From contig CAVQMN010000011.1 of assembly GCA_963713625.1 (NCBI GenBank), positions 248,001 through 312,000 on the forward strand: a DNA stretch of 64,000 bases, read 5' to 3'. The notes beneath the pieces were generated by a model. That model searched no databases, had not been told where the DNA came from, and saw only the letters and a list, made by a program, of their open reading frames with translations. Positions 6,778 to 15,066 of this stretch are shown in pieces (the first letter of the stretch is position 1; each line of letters opens with the position of its first letter). The position numbers and the translations under genes were made by a program. This DNA is from Bog-756 sp963713625 (lineage in GTDB: Bacteria > Actinomycetota > Acidimicrobiia > Acidimicrobiales > RAAP-2).

Positions 6778-8898
6778 TCAACGCAGCCAACCGCGGAGCT
6801 TCTTCGAGTATGCGGACAACCTCGGAGACTTGTTGACCTTCTTGAGGACCACCCTCCGGCCCCGCCACATCAAGCCGGACCGGAGCTGCTTGGCCGCCCG
6901 CCGGTTGGTCTCGCTGGACAGCAGGCCGACCGAAGCCAGATAGGAACGGATGGCCAGGTTGTCGTTCGGCTCCTCGTCGAGTTCCGTCGCCCCGGCAGGC
7001 TCGCCCATCGCCTCGAGATAGGAGGTCGGGGGAGCGCTGACCGGGAAGGGGGCCAGGGTCCACACGAACTGCTGGACCGAGGCCTGGGGGTTGTACGACT
7101 CGGACAGGGCACGCAGCGCCCCGATCATCTCGACGGGCAGCCCGTCGTTGAGCTCGTCGTCGTACTGGTCGGTGCGGTGGCTGATGTAGTTGTCGCGGGC
7201 CACCACCCGCCACCCGCAGCGCTCGAGCATGCGCTGGAGGGTCTTCTCGGTGAAGAACCGGAGGTGGGTACTGTCGAGCAGGCCGGTGTCGGACAGGGTC
7301 CACCGGCCGCACAGCAGGCGCAGCCCGAGGTCGAAGTGGGCCACATTGGGGACCGATACCACCAGGGGAGGCTCGCCGTGTTTGAGTGACCACGCCGACA
7401 GGGCGGAGAGCAACTCGTGGGGCTGGGTGAGGTGCTCGATGACGTCGAGGATCGTCATGGCACCGACGTTGCCGATGTCGTCGAGTGCGGACTGCACGGT
7501 CTCGAAGTCGGTCAGGTCGCACAGCGTGGCGTCGATGCCGGCTTCGCGCATGAGCTCGACGGCCACCGGACTGAGCTCGAGCCCGTGATAGGCGATCCCG
7601 GCTCGTCGGAGCGGATGGCTGATCACCGCGGTGCCGGCTCCGAGGTCGACCACGGTGCTCCGCCGGCTGAGGTTCAGGTCCCCGATGAGGCCGGCGGCGT
7701 TGGCCACCGCACTCTCGTGCTCGAAGGGATAGACGTAGTCGAATGTCTTCGGCCCGAGTTCGCCGTCGGCCGAGACGGCGCGGAGTTCGCCGGGCTTGCC
7801 GGCCGGTGGGCGGGGTGGATCCAACAACACGGCCTTGGTGGCCTCGAGGAAGGCCCGTCCGTACCGCTGGTCGGGCTCGAGGTGGTTCCCCTCGGCCCAT
7901 TCGTTCCAGGCCACGATGAAGAGGTAGTTCTCTTCCTGGCGGACACCGGTGACCGAGTCGACGGCGAAACGCAGCCACCGCTCGTACTGCTCAGGTGTCG
8001 ACCCGGAGAAGATGGTGGCACCGTGCGGCCGGCGCGCCGTGTTGTCCCAGCCCACCATCACCGATGGAAAGCGCTTCCACTCCGGAGCGGCCTGCTGCAG
8101 CGACGTCTCGTAGGCCGACCGGTAGTCGAGGATCCGATGACCTTGGGTGCCCTCGAAGGGGGCGTAGATCCGCTCGCCGGCCAGGGGCATGAACCCGACA
8201 GACGCGTCCAGTCCGAAGGCCTCCGGTCCACCGGGCGGTGGCCCCCAACTCTCCACCCAACACAGGTACAGGTCGGGAAAGCCCAACCGCTGCGCTTCGG
8301 CCCGCCAGATATCGGCGGTCCGTTGCGGGTTGGGGAGCTGTCCCGGCCGGTAGATCAGCATCAGGGGCCGGCCGTCGATCTTGATGTAGCGGTCGTCGGC
8401 GAACACGGTGGCCAGCCACCGGATGTGGGCGAGGTCGTCCTCGTCGCTGAACTCCTGGGGCATGAGGACCTGGCCGGTCCTGGCGTCCCAGTTCCGGGTC
8501 CACTCCTCGTTGGCCCAGCACAGGGCGATGGGGAAGTCGGGTGAGCCCGACGCCAACACCTCGTCGAGGGGCCGTTCCAGCAGGCGCTTCCCGTGGAACC
8601 AGTAGTGGTAGTAGACGAAGCCGGAGATGCCGTAGGCCGCGGCCAGCGCGGCCTGGGCCTCGCGCACCTCGGGAACCCGGAGGTCGTAGTAGCCGAGCTC
8701 GCCGGGGACGTGGGGTTGGTAGTGACCGGGGAAGAACGGCTGGGCCTTGGTGACGTTGGTCCACTCGGTGAACCCGGTACCCCACCACTCGTCGTTCTCG
8801 GGAATGGGGTGGAACTGCGGAAGATAGAAGGCCAGGGCGCGCGGCCTCGTCTGCCCCGGGTCGCCAGACCCCCCCTTCGGTGCCATGGGGTCAATCAT
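6778..8898 (-). CDS. WbsX-like (GH99-like) domain fused to a SAM methyltransferase
   Basis: 706 aa from ATG 8898; a TTG at 8907 and an ATG at 8886 are alternatives. Residues about 15-360 match the WbsX/glycoside-hydrolase-99-like domain of O-antigen clusters: A-F-Y-L-P-Q-F-H-P, N-D-E-W-W-G-T-G-F-T-E-W, Y-Y-H-Y-W-F and N-E-W-A-E-G. Residues about 390-560 form a class I methyltransferase with motif I V-V-D-L-G-A-G-T-A and a later T-I-L-D-V-I-E-H-L. The fusion suggests assembly or trimming plus methylation of one glycan. It lies first after a 115-bp gap in the leftward glycan operon. Confidence 0.88.
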   Translation of the reverse strand: MIDPMAPKGGSGDPGQTRPRALAFYLPQFHPIPENDEWWGTGFTEWTNVTKAQPFFPGHYQPHVPGELGYYDLRVPEVREAQAALAAAYGISGFVYYHYWFHGKRLLERPLDEVLASGSPDFPIALCWANEEWTRNWDARTGQVLMPQEFSDEDDLAHIRWLATVFADDRYIKIDGRPLMLIYRPGQLPNPQRTADIWRAEAQRLGFPDLYLCWVESWGPPPGGPEAFGLDASVGFMPLAGERIYAPFEGTQGHRILDYRSAYETSLQQAAPEWKRFPSVMVGWDNTARRPHGATIFSGSTPEQYERWLRFAVDSVTGVRQEENYLFIVAWNEWAEGNHLEPDQRYGRAFLEATKAVLLDPPRPPAGKPGELRAVSADGELGPKTFDYVYPFEHESAVANAAGLIGDLNLSRRSTVVDLGAGTAVISHPLRRAGIAYHGLELSPVAVELMREAGIDATLCDLTDFETVQSALDDIGNVGAMTILDVIEHLTQPHELLSALSAWSLKHGEPPLVVSVPNVAHFDLGLRLLCGRWTLSDTGLLDSTHLRFFTEKTLQRMLERCGWRVVARDNYISHRTDQYDDELNDGLPVEMIGALRALSESYNPQASVQQFVWTLAPFPVSAPPTSYLEAMGEPAGATELDEEPNDNLAIRSYLASVGLLSSETNRRAAKQLRSGLMWRGRRVVLKKVNKSPRLSAYSKKLRGWLR

Positions 8899-9014
8899 AC
8901 GACCCAATCCGGCGCGGTTTCATCAGAATGTGGAGGTAAGCAGGTCGAATCCGTGCGGTCGGTCGGTGCCGCACGACCGGTCCGCCCCATCCCGGTCGCG
9001 GGGCACGGAGGCCG

Positions 9015-10139
9015 TTACCGGCGCTGGGCGAGGACGGTCTCCACCACTCTGGCCACCTCGCCTCCGGTCAGCGCCGATCCCGTCGGGAGGCAGAGGCCCC
9101 GTTCGAAGATGGCGGCGCACGCGGCTCCACCGACCCTGGGCGCGTCGGCGAACACAGGCTGGAGATGCAGCGGCTTCCAGGTCGGTCGCGATTCGATGTC
9201 CACCGACTCGAGGGCCAGGCGGATCTGCTCGCGGTCGGCGCCGAACGTCTCGGGGTCGACCAGGATGCAGGTGAGCCACCAGTTGGGCTCGCCGTACTCG
9301 GCCACCGGCATCAGCTGGATGCCGGGAACGTGGCCCAGCCCGACCCGGTAGGAGTCGTTGATCTTGCGGCGGCGCTCGATGCGGCTGTCGAGCCCGCGCA
9401 GCTGGGCCCGTCCCAGGGCGGCCAGGAGATTGCTGAGCCGGTAGTTGAAGCCGAGCACCGAGTGCTCGTAGTGCGGGAAGGGATCCCGGGCCTGGGTGGC
9501 GAGGAACCGGGCCCGGTCGATGAGCTCGGCGGAGTCCGACACCAGCATGCCGCCCCCGCTGGTGGTGATGATCTTGTTCCCGTTGAAGGAGAAGACGCCG
9601 GCCCGGCCGAAGGATCCGGCCGGCCGGTTGCGGTAGGTGGCGCCCAGGGCCTCGGCCGCGTCTTCGATCAACGGGATGTCGTAGGTGTCGCACAGCGCGG
9701 TGAGCGCGTCGTAGTCGGCCGTCTGCCCGTAGAGGTCGACGGTGACCAACGCCGCGGGAAGCCGGCCCCGTTCGGCCCGGTCGGCCAGCTCGTGGGCGAC
9801 CAGCTCGGGGTCGATATTCCAGTTCGACGACGAGCAGTCCACGAAGACCGGGTTGGCACCGAGGTACTTCACCGCCGCGGCGGTGGCCACGAAGGTGAAG
9901 GAGGGGATGAGCACGTCGTCACCGGCGCCCACGCCGACCAGCAGCAGCCCGAGGTGGAGGGCGGCGGTCCCACTGGACAGGGCCACGGCGTGGCCCACCC
10001 CGACCCGGTCGGCCAGCTCCCGCTCGAAGGCGTCGATGTCCGGCCCGATCGGTGCGATCCAGTTCGAGTCGAAGGCCTCGAGGAGCATCCGCCTCTCCTC
10101 GGCTCCGACTTCCGGCGGGGACAGGTAGATCCTGGTCAT
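9015..10139 (-). CDS. DegT/DnrJ/EryC1/StrS-family sugar aminotransferase
   Basis: 374 aa from ATG 10139, which overlaps the stop of the upstream gene by 3 bp. The fold-type I PLP pattern is clear: S-S-G-T-A-A-L-H near residue 60, I-E-D-A-A-E-A-L-G-A (PLP-ring Asp), and F-S-F-N-G-N-K with the Schiff-base lysine. Such enzymes aminate keto-sugar nucleotides. Together with the GNAT gene in the same operon this suggests synthesis of an N-acylated amino sugar. The exact sugar cannot be told from sequence. Confidence 0.92.
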   Translation of the reverse strand: MTRIYLSPPEVGAEERRMLLEAFDSNWIAPIGPDIDAFERELADRVGVGHAVALSSGTAALHLGLLLVGVGAGDDVLIPSFTFVATAAAVKYLGANPVFVDCSSSNWNIDPELVAHELADRAERGRLPAALVTVDLYGQTADYDALTALCDTYDIPLIEDAAEALGATYRNRPAGSFGRAGVFSFNGNKIITTSGGGMLVSDSAELIDRARFLATQARDPFPHYEHSVLGFNYRLSNLLAALGRAQLRGLDSRIERRRKINDSYRVGLGHVPGIQLMPVAEYGEPNWWLTCILVDPETFGADREQIRLALESVDIESRPTWKPLHLQPVFADAPRVGGAACAAIFERGLCLPTGSALTGGEVARVVETVLAQRR

Positions 10140-11098
10140 GTGCGGCGCTCCTGGTCGGGTGTGAGGGCACCGGTGGCCATGGCCGATGCTACGAGGAGCG
10201 CAGCCCCGAACGCGTCGACGACGACCGCCGCCGTCATCGACCCCAGGTGCACGGCGACGAGGACGGCTCCGACCAGCACCGCTTCCATCCCGATGTAGGC
10301 CAGGCTGGCCCGCACCCGGGGCCAGCCCCGGTCGACCAGCCGGTCGTAGGGATGGCCGCGATCGCCGGCCATCAGCGAGGAGTGCCCCCGGAGCCTCCGG
10401 ACGGCGGCAAACGCCACTTCGCCCACCGGGACGGCCACGATGAGCAGGGCGGCCGCGCCCACCGGTACCGGTCGACCCGGTGCCCACGACTCGGCCAGCA
10501 GTACGGTCAGGCCGGTTCCCAGCAGGTAGGCACCCCCGTCACCCAGGTACACGCGGGCCGGCGGCCGGTTGTAGACGAGGAATCCGAGGAGGGACGCGCC
10601 CAGGGCGATGGCGAACTGACGGCCGGAACCATGGAGGACCAGGGCGAACCCTCCGGCCGCCACGGCGGTCACGCCGGCGGCCAGCATGTCGAGACCGTCG
10701 ATCAGGTTCACGCCGTTGATCACCACGACGGCCACGGCCGGCACCACCAGGGCGGCGAGGACGCCCGGCAGGTGGACCGGGCAGGTCACCACGACGGCCA
10801 CGCCGATCACGACCTGACCGACCAGTCGCCCCGATGCCGGGAGGTCGAAGCGGTCGTCGGCCACCCCCAGGCAGAGGGCAGCGGCCAGCGGCACCATGAC
10901 CGTGGGTCGCCCGGCTGCCACCCCGACGGCGGTGCCGAGGAAGACGGCCACCCCTCCCAGGTAGGGGACCGGGTCCGTCTGTGGTTTCAGCGCCCCGGGC
11001 CGGTCCACGATGCCGGTCCGTTTGGCGGCCACGATCACCAGCGGGGTGGCTCCGAGGGTGACGACCAGGGCGACGGCACCGATCAGCAGTCCGTTCAT
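10136..11098 (-). CDS. WecA/MraY-like polyprenyl-phosphate phosphosugar transferase
   Basis: 320 aa with about ten membrane helices. Family motifs are present: L-G-V-A-D-D-R-F-D (Asp-rich cytoplasmic loop), N-L-I-D-G-L-D-M-L-A, L-G-D-G-G-A-Y-L-L-G and R-G-H-P-Y-D-R-L (the histidine loop of the WecA branch). It would attach a phospho-sugar from a UDP-sugar to undecaprenyl or decaprenyl phosphate and so begin a lipid-linked glycan. It overlaps the GNAT gene upstream by 4 bp and the aminotransferase downstream. MraY itself is normally in the dcw cluster, so this is more likely the WecA-type initiator of this glycan. Confidence 0.9.
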   Translation of the reverse strand: MNGLLIGAVALVVTLGATPLVIVAAKRTGIVDRPGALKPQTDPVPYLGGVAVFLGTAVGVAAGRPTVMVPLAAALCLGVADDRFDLPASGRLVGQVVIGVAVVVTCPVHLPGVLAALVVPAVAVVVINGVNLIDGLDMLAAGVTAVAAGGFALVLHGSGRQFAIALGASLLGFLVYNRPPARVYLGDGGAYLLGTGLTVLLAESWAPGRPVPVGAAALLIVAVPVGEVAFAAVRRLRGHSSLMAGDRGHPYDRLVDRGWPRVRASLAYIGMEAVLVGAVLVAVHLGSMTAAVVVDAFGAALLVASAMATGALTPDQERRT

Positions 11099-11859
11099 GA
11101 CCGACCGGGGGTATCGGGCGGTGGTGGCGGCGGCGCCGACGTCTCCGGACGCCGGTCCCACTGCATGAGTAGGGACTCGGTCCCGGCATGGAGCTCGAAG
11201 CGCTCGACGGTCACGAACCCGGCCCGTCGGTAGAGCGACACGGCACCGGCGTTGCCGGCACCCACCACGACGTGGGCGGCATCGCGCCCACGGGCGTGGA
11301 CCTCGTCGAGGAAGGAGGCAACCAACAGCCGGCCGACACCGCGTCCCTGCCAGGCCGGGTCGACGGCGATGGCCAGGAGTTCCGGGCCCCGCCCGGCTCC
11401 GGCCCCGTTGCCGCCGGCGTGGCCGAGGGTATCGAGCACCCGCCGCCATCCGGCCAGCAGGGCTCCGGCCGCACCGAGGGCGGCGGGGATCCCGTCATGG
11501 AGGAGGAAGCTGCGGTAGAGGCCGGCCACGTTCGTCGAGCCGGCCACGAAGCCCACCGTCGTCCCTCTGTCGTCGGCGACGAGCAGGAAGGACTCGGGGG
11601 ACCGGCCGATCCGGCGGTAGAGGCGCCGGAGGAAGCCCGGGCCGAGGACGGACAGGAAGCCCTGGGAGATCTGGTCGGCATGGAGCGCGGCCGACGCCGG
11701 AGCATCGGCGTCGGTGGCCGGGCGGATGGCCACCGGCGGGAGACCCGGGCCCGGTCCGGGCCGGCGCTGGCCCTGGTCGGGAGGGTGGGGAGCCCCGGCG
11801 GAGGAAGGGTCACCCGCACCCGGCTGCGCCGTCCGGTGTCCTTCTTCGTTGGGCCCCAT
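11095..11859 (-). CDS. GNAT-family N-acetyltransferase
   Basis: 254 aa from ATG 11859; the longer frame to 11979 would run into the cysD promoter. The N-terminus is a Pro/Gly-rich linker. The GNAT core follows, with acetyl-CoA motif A-I-A-V-D-P-A-W-Q-G-R-G-V-G-R-L-L and a later N-A-G-A-V-S-L-Y-R-R-A-G-F, the ending typical of RimI-like folds. It is the first gene of the leftward glycan operon, so acylation of the amino sugar made by the adjacent aminotransferase is a reasonable role, but protein acetylation is also possible. Confidence 0.82.
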   Translation of the reverse strand: MGPNEEGHRTAQPGAGDPSSAGAPHPPDQGQRRPGPGPGLPPVAIRPATDADAPASAALHADQISQGFLSVLGPGFLRRLYRRIGRSPESFLLVADDRGTTVGFVAGSTNVAGLYRSFLLHDGIPAALGAAGALLAGWRRVLDTLGHAGGNGAGAGRGPELLAIAVDPAWQGRGVGRLLVASFLDEVHARGRDAAHVVVGAGNAGAVSLYRRAGFVTVERFELHAGTESLLMQWDRRPETSAPPPPPPDTPGRS

Positions 11860-11933
11860 GGTCGTCTCCCGTGGCCCCGCCACGCAGGCCAGGGTCGTGC
11901 GCGGCCCGTCGCCACACCTCATTTTGAGTCTAC

Positions 11934-11989
11934 GACCTGTACATATAGACAGGCGGACCTGTACGTTTCCGCGACTCATCGACTAGATT
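11934..11989 (+). promoter_or_regulatory. cysD promoter region with repeated GACCTGTAC elements
   Basis: GACCTGTAC occurs at 11934-11942 and again at 11956-11964, one start every 22 bp, roughly two helical turns. CCTGT (11936-11940) and ACAGG (11949-11953) also form an inverted repeat. A -10 box TAGATT (11984-11989) lies 8 nt before the cysD ATG, implying a leaderless or almost leaderless mRNA. The repeats are placed as an operator would be. The regulator is unknown. Confidence 0.5.
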
Positions 11990-11997
11990 GGCAATTT

Positions 11998-12933
11998 ATG
12001 GATAGGGGTTGGGGCGCAGGCGGTTCGGGTCAGTACCAGCTGTCTCAGCTCCAGAACATCGAGGCACAGTCGATCCACATCATCCGGGAGGTGGCGGCCG
12101 AGTTCGAACGCCCGGTCTTGCTCTTTTCGGGGGGCAAGGACTCGGTGGTCATGCTCCGGCTGGCGCAAAAAGCCTTCTGGCCTGGACGGATACCGTTCCC
12201 GGTGATGCACATCGATACCGGCCACAACTTCCCCGAGGTGCTCGAATTCCGCGATCGGTCGGTCGGCGAGCTGGGCGCCACCCTGATGGTGGCGTCGGTG
12301 CAGGAATCGATCGACCAGGGCCGCTCGACCGAGGAGGCGGGACCGGATCCGTCTCGGAACCGCCTCCAGACCAGGACGCTCCTCGACGCCATCGCCGAGC
12401 ACAAGTTCGATGCCGTCTTCGGCGGTGCCCGGCGGGACGAGGAGAAGGCCAGGGCCAAGGAGCGGGTCTTCTCGTTCCGGGACGAGTTCGGGCAGTGGGA
12501 TCCGAAGAACCAGCGTCCGGAACTGTGGTCGTTGTTCAACGGCCGGCACCGGGCCGGTGAGCACATCCGGGTGTTCCCCCTGTCGGACTGGACCGAACTC
12601 GATATCTGGCAGTACGTGGCCGACGAGGAGATCGATCTTCCGTCCATCTACTACTCCCACCGCCGGGAGGTGTTCCGCCGCGACGGCATGCTCCTGGCTG
12701 TCGGACCGCATGTGACCCCGCGCGATGACGAGGAGATCTTCGAGGCCACCGTGCGCTACCGCACCGTGGGCGACATGACCTGCACGGGCGCGGTGGAGTC
12801 CTCGGCGGTGTCAGCCGAGGAGATCGTCGTCGAGGTGGCGGCCTCCCGACTGACCGAGCGCGGGGCCACTCGGGCGGACGACAGGGTGAGCGAAGCGGCC
12901 ATGGAAGATCGCAAACGGGAGGGCTACTTCTAG
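11998..12933 (+). CDS. cysD: Sulfate adenylyltransferase subunit 2
   Basis: 311 aa, close to the usual length for CysD. The PP-loop ATP pyrophosphatase motif is L-L-F-S-G-G-K-D-S-V-V-M-L, and G-G-A-R-R-D-E-E-K-A-R-A-K-E-R with F-P-L-S-D-W-T-E-L-D-I-W-Q-Y is diagnostic. With CysN it makes adenosine 5'-phosphosulfate from sulfate and ATP. ATG 11998 was chosen because a TAGATT box stands 8 nt before it. The stop overlaps the cysN GTG by one base. Confidence 0.96.
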   Translation: MDRGWGAGGSGQYQLSQLQNIEAQSIHIIREVAAEFERPVLLFSGGKDSVVMLRLAQKAFWPGRIPFPVMHIDTGHNFPEVLEFRDRSVGELGATLMVASVQESIDQGRSTEEAGPDPSRNRLQTRTLLDAIAEHKFDAVFGGARRDEEKARAKERVFSFRDEFGQWDPKNQRPELWSLFNGRHRAGEHIRVFPLSDWTELDIWQYVADEEIDLPSIYYSHRREVFRRDGMLLAVGPHVTPRDDEEIFEATVRYRTVGDMTCTGAVESSAVSAEEIVVEVAASRLTERGATRADDRVSEAAMEDRKREGYF

Positions 12934-14183
12934 TGCAACTACTGCGCCTGGCCACTGCCGGCTCGGTGGACGACGGGAAGAGCACGCTGATCGGACGGAT
13001 GCTCTACGACTCCAAGGCCATCTTCGAGGACCAGCTCGAATCGGTCGAACGGGTGAGCCGTCAGCGCGGCGACGAATACACCGACCTGGCCCTGCTGACG
13101 GACGGCCTGCGCGCCGAGCGGGAGCAGGGGATCACCATCGACGTCGCCTACCGCTATTTCGCCACCCCGGCCCGCAAATTCATCATCGCCGACACCCCCG
13201 GGCACACCCAGTACACCCGGAACATGGTCACGGGGAACTCCACGGCCGATCTCACCATCGTCCTGGTCGACGCCCGCAAGGGAATCGTCGAGCAGACCCG
13301 CCGCCACGCCTTCCTGGCCTCGCTGCTCCGGGTGCCCCACCTGCTGTTGTGCGTCAACAAGATGGACCTGGTCGGGTACGACCAGGAGGTCTTCGATTCG
13401 ATACGTGAGGAGTTCGCCGCCTTCGCCAGCCGCCTCGATGTGGGCGACCTCAGCTTCATCCCCATCTCGGCGCTCCAGGGCGACAATGTCGTCCAGCGCT
13501 CGGCCAACATGCCGTGGTACGAGGGCGCATCGCTGCTCCACCACCTGGAGCAGGTCTACATCTCCTCCGACCGCAACCTGATCGACCCCAGGCTGCCGGT
13601 CCAGTGGGTGGTGCGGCCCCAGGCCACCAGCCAACCCGACTACCGGGGGTACTCGGGACAGGTGGCCGGCGGGGTGTTCCGTCCCGGGGACGAAGTCATG
13701 GTCCTTCCGTCCGGGCTGACCACCACGGTGGCCGGTATCGACACGTTCGACGGGGAGCTCGACGAGGCGTACCCGCCCATGTCCGTCACCGTCAGGCTCG
13801 ACGACCATCTGGACGTCTCCCGCGGCGACATGATCTGCCGGCCGCACAACCAGCCCACGGTCGGCCAGGACCTCGACGCCATGGTGTGCTGGATGACCGA
13901 GCGACCGGTGAAGCCGGGCGATTTCTTCGCCCTCAAGCACACCACCCGATGGGTGCGGGCAGTGGTACGCGACATCCACTACCGGCTTGACGTGAACTCA
14001 CTCCACCGTGACGAATCGTCGACGTCCCTCGGCCTCAACGACGTCGGCCGGGTGAGCCTGAGGGTCACCCAACCGCTCTTCTACGACAGCTACCGTCGCA
14101 ATCGGCAGACAGGATCGTTCATCCTGGCGGCCGAGGACAACAACGTGACTGTGGCCGCCGGCATGCTGCTCGGCCCCGACTGA
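12933..14183 (+). CDS. cysN: Sulfate adenylyltransferase subunit 1 (GTPase)
   Basis: 416 aa from GTG 12933, sharing a base with the cysD stop. GTPase motifs: G1 S-V-D-D-G-K-S-T-L, G2 region G-I-T-I-D-V-A-Y-R-Y-F, G3 D-T-P-G-H, G4 N-K-M-D. Elongation-factor-like beta-barrel domains follow. It couples GTP hydrolysis to APS formation by CysD. It is a stand-alone CysN, without the C-terminal APS kinase fusion found in some actinobacteria (CysNC); the kinase is a separate gene 17 bp downstream. Confidence 0.96.
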   Translation: MQLLRLATAGSVDDGKSTLIGRMLYDSKAIFEDQLESVERVSRQRGDEYTDLALLTDGLRAEREQGITIDVAYRYFATPARKFIIADTPGHTQYTRNMVTGNSTADLTIVLVDARKGIVEQTRRHAFLASLLRVPHLLLCVNKMDLVGYDQEVFDSIREEFAAFASRLDVGDLSFIPISALQGDNVVQRSANMPWYEGASLLHHLEQVYISSDRNLIDPRLPVQWVVRPQATSQPDYRGYSGQVAGGVFRPGDEVMVLPSGLTTTVAGIDTFDGELDEAYPPMSVTVRLDDHLDVSRGDMICRPHNQPTVGQDLDAMVCWMTERPVKPGDFFALKHTTRWVRAVVRDIHYRLDVNSLHRDESSTSLGLNDVGRVSLRVTQPLFYDSYRRNRQTGSFILAAEDNNVTVAAGMLLGPD

Positions 14184-14200
14184 GAGCGGCGATTCGGGCA

Positions 14201-14827
14201 ATGACCTCTTCCAACGTGACATGGCACGAAGGGCAGGTCGCTCCTGACGTGCGATCGGAGATCCTCAGGTCTCGAGGGGCGACGCTGTGGGTGACGGGAC
14301 TGTCCGGCTCGGGCAAGTCCACGCTGGCTTCCGCCGTCGAGAAGCGACTGGTGCTCGACGGTCGCGGCGCCTACCTGCTCGACGGGGACAACCTCCGCAC
14401 CGGCCTCAACTCGGACCTCGGCTTCACCCGCGAGTCCCGGCAGGAGAACGCCCGACGCACCGCCGAGGTGGCCCGCCTCTTCGCTGATGCCGGCCTGGTG
14501 GCCATCGTGGCCTTGATCAGCCCGTATGCGGACTCCCGGGAGTGGGCCCGCCAGCTCCACCACCGCGCCGGTATTCCGTTCGCAGAGATCTACATGGAGG
14601 CGTCGCTCGACCTGTGTGCCACCCGGGACGCCAAGGGGCTCTACGCGCGGGTAACGAGTGGCAGCATCAGTTCGTTTACCGGGGTGGATGATCCCTACGA
14701 GGTCCCCGATTCGCCCGATCTGGTCATCGAGCCGCGCACTTCGGTCGACGAAGCCGTCGACGCGGTCGTGGCCACCCTCGGCCGCATCGAAGGAGTCGGG
14801 TTCCGGCTTCAGGGATCCGGCGCCTGA
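14201..14827 (+). CDS. cysC: Adenylyl-sulfate kinase
   Basis: 208 aa. P-loop G-L-S-G-S-G-K-S-T, then L-D-G-D-N-L-R-T-G-L-N, F-T-R-E-S-R-Q-E-N-A-R-R and D-A-K-G-L-Y-A-R are classic APS kinase motifs. It phosphorylates APS to PAPS. No PAPS reductase or sulfite reductase gene follows in the window, and two sulfotransferase genes lie across the divergent promoter. PAPS is therefore likely used here for sulfation. Third gene of the cysDNC operon. Confidence 0.96.
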   Translation: MTSSNVTWHEGQVAPDVRSEILRSRGATLWVTGLSGSGKSTLASAVEKRLVLDGRGAYLLDGDNLRTGLNSDLGFTRESRQENARRTAEVARLFADAGLVAIVALISPYADSREWARQLHHRAGIPFAEIYMEASLDLCATRDAKGLYARVTSGSISSFTGVDDPYEVPDSPDLVIEPRTSVDEAVDAVVATLGRIEGVGFRLQGSGA

Positions 14828-14921
14828 CCCCTTCGGCACCACCTGCGGACGGCACCGACCGCTGAGAGTAGCCGGTCCATTTCTCACTGCTGTCGGACAG
14901 GCCAAATCGCAGGCCAACGTG

Positions 14922-15066
14922 TACGATGACAGCGGCGACGTGGGGCCGCAGCGGTTGGTCCTGCGCTCTACTGATGCAGAGGTTGGGACGAGATCAAGCG
15001 ATGAACCCTTAGTCGACAAAAAATGGTTGTCGAGCCGGGGCAAGTCGTCAACTAAGGGCCGTGCGA
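14922..15066 (+). promoter_or_regulatory. Leader with a hairpin that can hide the Shine-Dalgarno of the surface-protein gene
   Basis: A possible -10 box TACGAT (14922-14927) would give a leader of about 130 nt. CCCTTAGT (15006-15013) is exactly complementary to ACTAAGGG (15051-15058), which contains the AAGGG ribosome binding site 8 nt before ATG 15067. CGAC (15014-15017) can extend this stem with GTCG (15044-15047). An alternative hairpin TCGACAA (15013-15019) / TTGTCGA (15027-15033) uses the same bases, so the two folds compete. I could not match it to a known riboswitch class. Confidence 0.5.

Noticed and set aside
5529..6836. Long open frame of 435 codons on the plus strand
   Set aside because: It lies antisense to two sulfotransferase genes with clear PAPS motifs; a shadow frame.
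12933..14183. CysNC fusion
   Set aside because: cysN ends at 14183 without an APS kinase domain, and cysC is a separate gene at 14201.
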